28,414 bases of DNA from an uncultured Eubacteriales bacterium (GTDB lineage Bacteria; Bacillota; Clostridia; Oscillospirales; UBA644), in the NCBI GenBank assembly GCA_905207625.1, contig CAJLLT010000027.1, positions 1 through 28,414 on the forward strand, given 5' to 3'. A program made the position numbers and the translations under genes. Shown here one piece after another: positions 25,385-28,414 of this stretch. The notes beneath the pieces are model-generated. The model saw only the letters and a list, made by a program, of their open reading frames with translations. It made no database searches and had not been told where the DNA came from. How positions within the stretch are numbered: position 1 is the first letter of the stretch; the number at the start of each line of letters is the position of its first letter.

Positions 25385-25460
25385 CGGGGTGTAGCGCAGA
25401 TGGTAGCGCGCTTGGTTCGGGACCAAGAGGTCGTGGGTTCAAATCCCGTCACTCCGACCA
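25385..25460 (+). tRNA. tRNA-Pro (anticodon CGG)
   Basis: A 76-base cloverleaf with encoded CCA. Acceptor CGGGGTG / CACTCCG, D stem GCGC / GCGC, anticodon stem CTTGG / CCAAG with loop TTCGGGA, T arm GTGGG / CCCGT with loop TTCAAAT (outer pair G-T). Anticodon CGG reads CCG. It is the last chromosomal gene before the mobile element. Confidence 0.97.
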
Positions 25461-25461
25461 T

Positions 25462-25517
25462 ATCGAGTGTTCATAACAGACCTTACGGGTTTGGTATGGA
25501 CACTCGATTGTTTTTTT
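25462..25517 (+). terminator. Intrinsic terminator of tRNA-Pro(CGG)
   Basis: Stem ATCGAGTGT (25462-25470) / ACACTCGAT (25500-25508), with an inner ACC / GGT hairpin in the loop, followed by TGTTTTTTT. It starts one base after the CCA. Confidence 0.85.
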
Positions 25518-25541
25518 GCCTGAAATACTGTTTTTGCTATT

Positions 25542-25574
25542 GCCGTGCAGGTTCTCCGCACGGCTTTTTCTTTT
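25542..25574 (+). terminator. Second intrinsic terminator
   Basis: Stem GCCGTGC (25542-25548) / GCACGGC (25558-25564) with a nine-base loop, followed by TTTTTCTTTT. In tandem with the previous terminator it seals the tRNA unit from the element on the right. Confidence 0.8.
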
Positions 25575-25637
25575 GGAATAAGCGGTGAGAATCGGCGTTT
25601 CACTGTGTTGGTATAGTTCGGTGCGCTCTGCTCTCGC

Positions 25638-27343
25638 TTACGCCGTCTGCGCCCCGTTCACATACCGGATTGCCACGCCCTGTCTTGTCTCCATCAGAAC
25701 CGGAGTCTTTTGCACATACGGGACATCAATCACGCCGACAAACCGATAATGGATCACAATCTTCTGCGTTCGGTTCTTGCCTCTGCCCTGTAAAGCGTGA
25801 ATGGCAATGCGCTCAACCAATTCGTGAAGCACGGTCGGGGTCAGCGTCTCCATCTGCATGAAGGAACGGATGGCTCGGAGAAAGCCGTCTTTTGCTGTCT
25901 GCATACCGGACAGGCGATTCAGACGCTCGGTATAATCGAAAATCTGCTTCTTCAGTTCCGCTTTTTCTTCCTCGTACTTTTTGGAAAGCTGCATGAACCA
26001 TTCGTCGTTGACCTTTCCGTTGACATTGTCCTCATAAACACGCTCGTACAGTTTCAGAACCTCGGCATTGCGGGATTGGGCAGCGGCAAGACCGGTTTCC
26101 AACCGTTTTTGCTCCGCCATCATATCCGCATCTGTCTTTTGCCGCAGAAGTTCTGCAAAAGCGTCCTCATCGCAGGCAAGGAAGGCGGCAAGCCGCCGGA
26201 GTTCGGAGAGAACGACCTCGGTCAGCGCATCCTCCCGGATATAATGATGATCGTTGCAGGTGCCTCTCATGCCCTTGTAGTTGGAACAGAAGAAGTGCCG
26301 AACCGATACCTTGTTTGTGCTTTTGTGAAACCACATCCGGCTCCCGCAATCGGCGCAGTAGAGGAGATTCGTGAAGATACTCTTTTCTTCCTCCGGATTC
26401 TTCAGATGCCGTTGTTTCACCTTCCCGACGATCTGCTGAACACGCTCAAAGGTCTCACGGTCGATGATCGGCTCATGAACATCGCGGAATACCCCCAATT
26501 CTCCTGCGGATTGTCGATACGGGTTTTACTCCGGAACGATTTGGAATAGGTCTTGAAATTGATGACATCCCCGCAGTATTCCTGCTGCGTCAGCATCTTG
26601 GCAACGGTCGTTTTACACCATCGGTATGGATTCGGCTGTGTTTTCTTGCCGCCTCTCGGAAGTCCCTTGCTCTGCCAGTAGGCTTGCGGGACAAGCACTT
26701 TTTCATTCTGCAACTGTCTTGCAATCGTTTCATTGCCTTTTCCCTCCATACAGAGACGGAACACCTTACGGACGACCTCTGCCGCTTCCGGGTCGATCAC
26801 CCATTTCTTCCTGTTCTCCGGCGACTTCCTATACCCGTATGGCGGCGGCGAGAGCGGCTCTCCGGCGTTGCCTCTCAAGCGTTGTGAGCTTCTGACCTTC
26901 CGGCTGATGTCCTTGGCATACATCTCGTTCATCACATTCCGGAATGCACCGAAATCATCCTCCCCGTTGTCGCTGTCCACGCAGTCATTGATGGCGATGA
27001 AGCGGATATTATGCTCCGGAAAGTAGTAGTCGGTGTATTTGCCCACTTCCAGATAGTTCCTCCCCAACCGTGACGAATCCTTGACGATGACCGTGGAGAT
27101 ATATCCCATATCCATGTCGGCAAGCATCTGCTGAAAGCCCGGACGGTTGAAATTGGTACCGGTAAAACCGTCGTCCACATAAAACTTTGTGTTGCCGAAC
27201 CCGTGTTCCTTGGCGTACTTGGAAAGCAGTTTCTTCTGATTGGCGATGGAGTTGGATTCGCCCTCGCTTCCGTCGTCTCTCGACAATCGGCAATACAATG
27301 CGGTCATGCCACTGTCGGTTTGTTTTTTGACTGTCGTTTTCAA
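25638..27343 (-). pseudogene. Large serine recombinase, frameshifted
   Basis: An integrase of the TnpX-like large serine recombinase family that would excise and insert the element. The N-terminal catalytic domain has serine 21 in YCRLSRDD and the conserved DSSRLGRN. The recombinase domain follows (about 170-290), then, in another frame, a zinc ribbon (CADCG and a later cysteine pair), a coiled coil and a DUF4368-like C-terminus. The first frame passes from DNPQENW into unrelated sequence. The continuation VFRDVHEPIID is one base away, at a run of five C (26492-26496, G5 on the coding strand). One more G would give a 568-residue protein. I see no good slippery heptamer, so mutation or a sequencing error is more likely than programmed shifting. 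The TTG start follows AAGGAGG closely. Confidence 0.9.
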
Positions 27344-27362
27344 TTATCCTCCTTTCTTTTGG

Positions 27363-27385
27363 CAATTTGCACATCGTGCAAATTG
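27363..27385. repeat. Perfect 10-base inverted repeat upstream of the recombinase
   Basis: CAATTTGCAC (27363-27372) and GTGCAAATTG (27376-27385) with an ATC centre, about 20 bases upstream of the recombinase start. It could be an operator or a leader hairpin sitting next to the ribosome binding site. A second imperfect repeat, TGACA-3-TGAAC / GTTCA-1-TGTCA, lies at 27391-27431 across the end of the preceding gene. Confidence 0.6.
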
Positions 27386-27428
27386 TGGGTTGACATAGTG
27401 AACGATGGGATTCGCACTCTGTTCATTG

Positions 27429-27662
27429 TCAGCCTGATCCTCTTCCGACAGTCGGATCATATTCCTCGCCTTTTATTTTATCCGTTTTCTCCGGTATTGT
27501 CAAATGTGCGGAACCGGTCCGGATGATTTTTTCAAAGCGGTCACGGAGATCGGTTTTGCAGGGCGGCAAAGCAAAGCGGGATTCCACAAGGAAGTCCATA
27601 TGATTTACCCGATAGGAACGGGGCGAACCGTCAAGCGAGAGGCATAAGGGATACTTTCTCAC
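27429..27662 (-). CDS. Small element-borne protein, unknown
   Basis: A 77-residue soluble, charged protein (RKYPLCLSLDGSPRSYRV... ending GEEYDPTVGRGSG). I place the start at GTG 27660-27662 because it forms a GTGA overlap with the parB stop and has GGGAGG four bases before it. An ATG seven codons further upstream lies inside parB without a ribosome binding site. It is translationally coupled to parB. No family is recognised. Two cysteines and a basic central part (about 40-50) are all that stands out. Confidence 0.6.
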   Translation of the reverse strand: MRKYPLCLSLDGSPRSYRVNHMDFLVESRFALPPCKTDLRDRFEKIIRTGSAHLTIPEKTDKIKGEEYDPTVGRGSG

Positions 27663-28414
27663 CTTGCCTCCCTGTCCCGACATCGGCGGAGGTATTGCGC
27701 ATAATAGGCACAGGCTTTTATTATAAAATCCTGACTTCCCATTCCGTCGGGCAGATAATCCCGCAACATCTCGGATGAGATTTTGATGGTCTCCTTTTGG
27801 TTTGCCTTTTCTTCCGCCATAATTTCGGCAATCCTCTCCGGTGTGAGGTTGCCTTCCCGACTGATTTTCTTCAACCGTACCGCTTGCGAAAGAGACGGTG
27901 TCTTTTCTTCCGCTTCTATGATTGCAAGAAGATCCGCCTGTTCCTGTTCATTGAGGTAGGACAGTTCCACTGCCGGGCGGAATGCGATTCTTCCCGCATC
28001 CACAAAGTCAAGTAAACCTTTGGAAAGGTAAGTCAGGCGGATATAGCGGAAGATCTGCCGACGGCTTTCTTCTGCGCTTTCCGCAATCTCCGTGGCGCTG
28101 TCCACCGGCTTTGTGTCCTGCGGGCACAAAGTAGTCTTTTTCCCCTGCCGATCCATGGCTTCCAGTTTCATTTTGTAGGCAAAGGCTTTCTCGGACGGAA
28201 GCAGATGCTCCCGGTGGAGGTTGCTGTCCACCATGGCAATGACGGCTTGATTGCGGTCAAGATTCACGATATTGGCAGGAATGCGATCCAGTTTCAGTCG
28301 TTTACAGGCGTGGTAACGGCGGTGACCGCTGATGATTTCAAAATAATCCGTCTCGCTGCTGTTCTCCTTGCGGATGGCACGGACAGTGATGGGCGTAAGA
28401 ACCCCGTATTGACG
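27659..28414 (-). CDS. ParB/RepB/Spo0J-family protein, 5' end beyond the window
   Basis: The frame is open to the right edge, giving 251 residues. The visible N-terminal part (28268-28414) reads YGVLTPITVR, then YFEIISGHRRYHACKRL and IPANIVNLDRNQAVIAMVDS. This is the ParB N-terminal CTPase/nuclease-like fold with its box GHRRYHA. A helix-turn-helix-like middle follows (AEESRRQIFRYIRLTYLSKGLLDFVDAGRIAF). The GTG at 28267 that begins the shorter ORF is internal, not the start. In conjugative transposons such proteins act in maintenance or regulation of the excised circle, the specific role here being inferred. It is coupled to the next gene by a GTGA overlap. Confidence 0.9.
   Translation of the reverse strand, partial: RQYGVLTPITVRAIRKENSSETDYFEIISGHRRYHACKRLKLDRIPANIVNLDRNQAVIAMVDSNLHREHLLPSEKAFAYKMKLEAMDRQGKKTTLCPQDTKPVDSATEIAESAEESRRQIFRYIRLTYLSKGLLDFVDAGRIAFRPAVELSYLNEQEQADLLAIIEAEEKTPSLSQAVRLKKISREGNLTPERIAEIMAEEKANQKETIKISSEMLRDYLPDGMGSQDFIIKACAYYAQYLRRCRDREAR

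Larger units (their letters stand above)
25571..28414. mobile_element. End of an integrated mobile (probably conjugative) element, open at the right edge
   Basis: From somewhere after the tandem tRNA terminators, all genes are mobile-element types on the minus strand: a large serine recombinase, a small unknown gene and a ParB-like gene of the kind carried by Clostridia conjugative transposons. Large serine recombinases usually sit at one end of their element, so the boundary probably lies in 25571-25637. No direct repeat or attachment core can be recognised without the other end. The left coordinate is approximate. Confidence 0.7.

Noticed and set aside
26485..26500. Programmed -1 frameshift in the recombinase
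   Set aside because: The zero-frame codons TGG GGG do not form a slippery X-XXY-YYZ heptamer, so mutation or sequencing error is simpler.
25797..26549. 250-residue plus-strand ORF
   Set aside because: It is antisense to the recombinase, whose motifs are clear on the minus strand.
1..28414. CRISPR arrays or spaced direct repeats
   Set aside because: I saw no regularly spaced direct repeats and no cas-like genes.

Overview
The window looks like a chromosomal stretch of a Gram-positive Clostridia-type bacterium of moderate GC, probably a gut or rumen member of the Oscillospirales or a relative. The clues are the B. subtilis-like gene orders yybS-gdpP-rplI-dnaB and tilS-hpt-ftsH, strong purine-rich ribosome binding sites, near-consensus TTGACA-17-TATAAT promoters, intrinsic terminators, and the short zinc-ribbon prolyl-tRNA synthetase. 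The taxonomic placement is inference. The last 3 kb belong to an integrated mobile element.

Layout. (1) 6-8546, minus strand: one tight seven-gene run, yybS (DUF2232)-gdpP-rplI-dnaB-tilS-hpt-ftsH. It joins c-di-AMP turnover, ribosomal protein L9, the replicative helicase, tRNA-Ile lysidinylation, purine salvage and the membrane AAA protease. It is read from an extended -10 promoter with a perfect 19-bp palindrome just downstream. (2) 8738-9307, plus strand: divergent mntP manganese exporter, whose 3' end overlaps the convergent gene of a P-loop ATPase. (3) 9291-12630, minus strand: proS, a coiled-coil polysaccharide deacetylase and the P-loop ATPase. (4) 12919-17871, plus strand: a 1650-residue lipoprotein with a LacZ-type GH2 body and C-terminal QxW lectin-like repeats. 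Its active site looks dismantled. (5) 18013-19488, plus strand: guaB, with its own promoter and terminator. (6) 19528-20813, minus strand: an uncharacterised three-gene membrane operon (DUF3267 HELTH protein, LURP-one-related protein, small single-pass protein). (7) 21093-21294, minus strand: tRNA-Ala(CGC) and tRNA-Pro(UGG) with a strong terminator hairpin between them, then a lipid kinase gene (21383-22282). (8) 22582-25307, plus strand: a multi-spanning membrane protein, a CDF metal exporter and a WYL regulator behind a consensus promoter. A four-way-junction palindrome starts immediately after the -10 box. (9) 25385-25460, plus strand: tRNA-Pro(CGG) with a terminator. (10) About 25571-28414, minus strand: the end of a mobile element with a large serine recombinase broken by a one-base frameshift in a G5 run, a small unknown gene, and a parB-like gene running off the window edge.

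No gene-free stretch exceeds 300 bases; the larger gaps are described under their promoters, hairpins and tRNAs. Several starts were revised from the longest reading frame (mntP, proS, dnaB, the lipid kinase, CDF, the small membrane protein, the 77-residue gene) using ribosome binding sites and promoter positions. The best candidates for something new are the degenerate GH2-lectin lipoprotein, the four-way-junction leader with its operon, and the DUF3267/LOR/small-TM operon.
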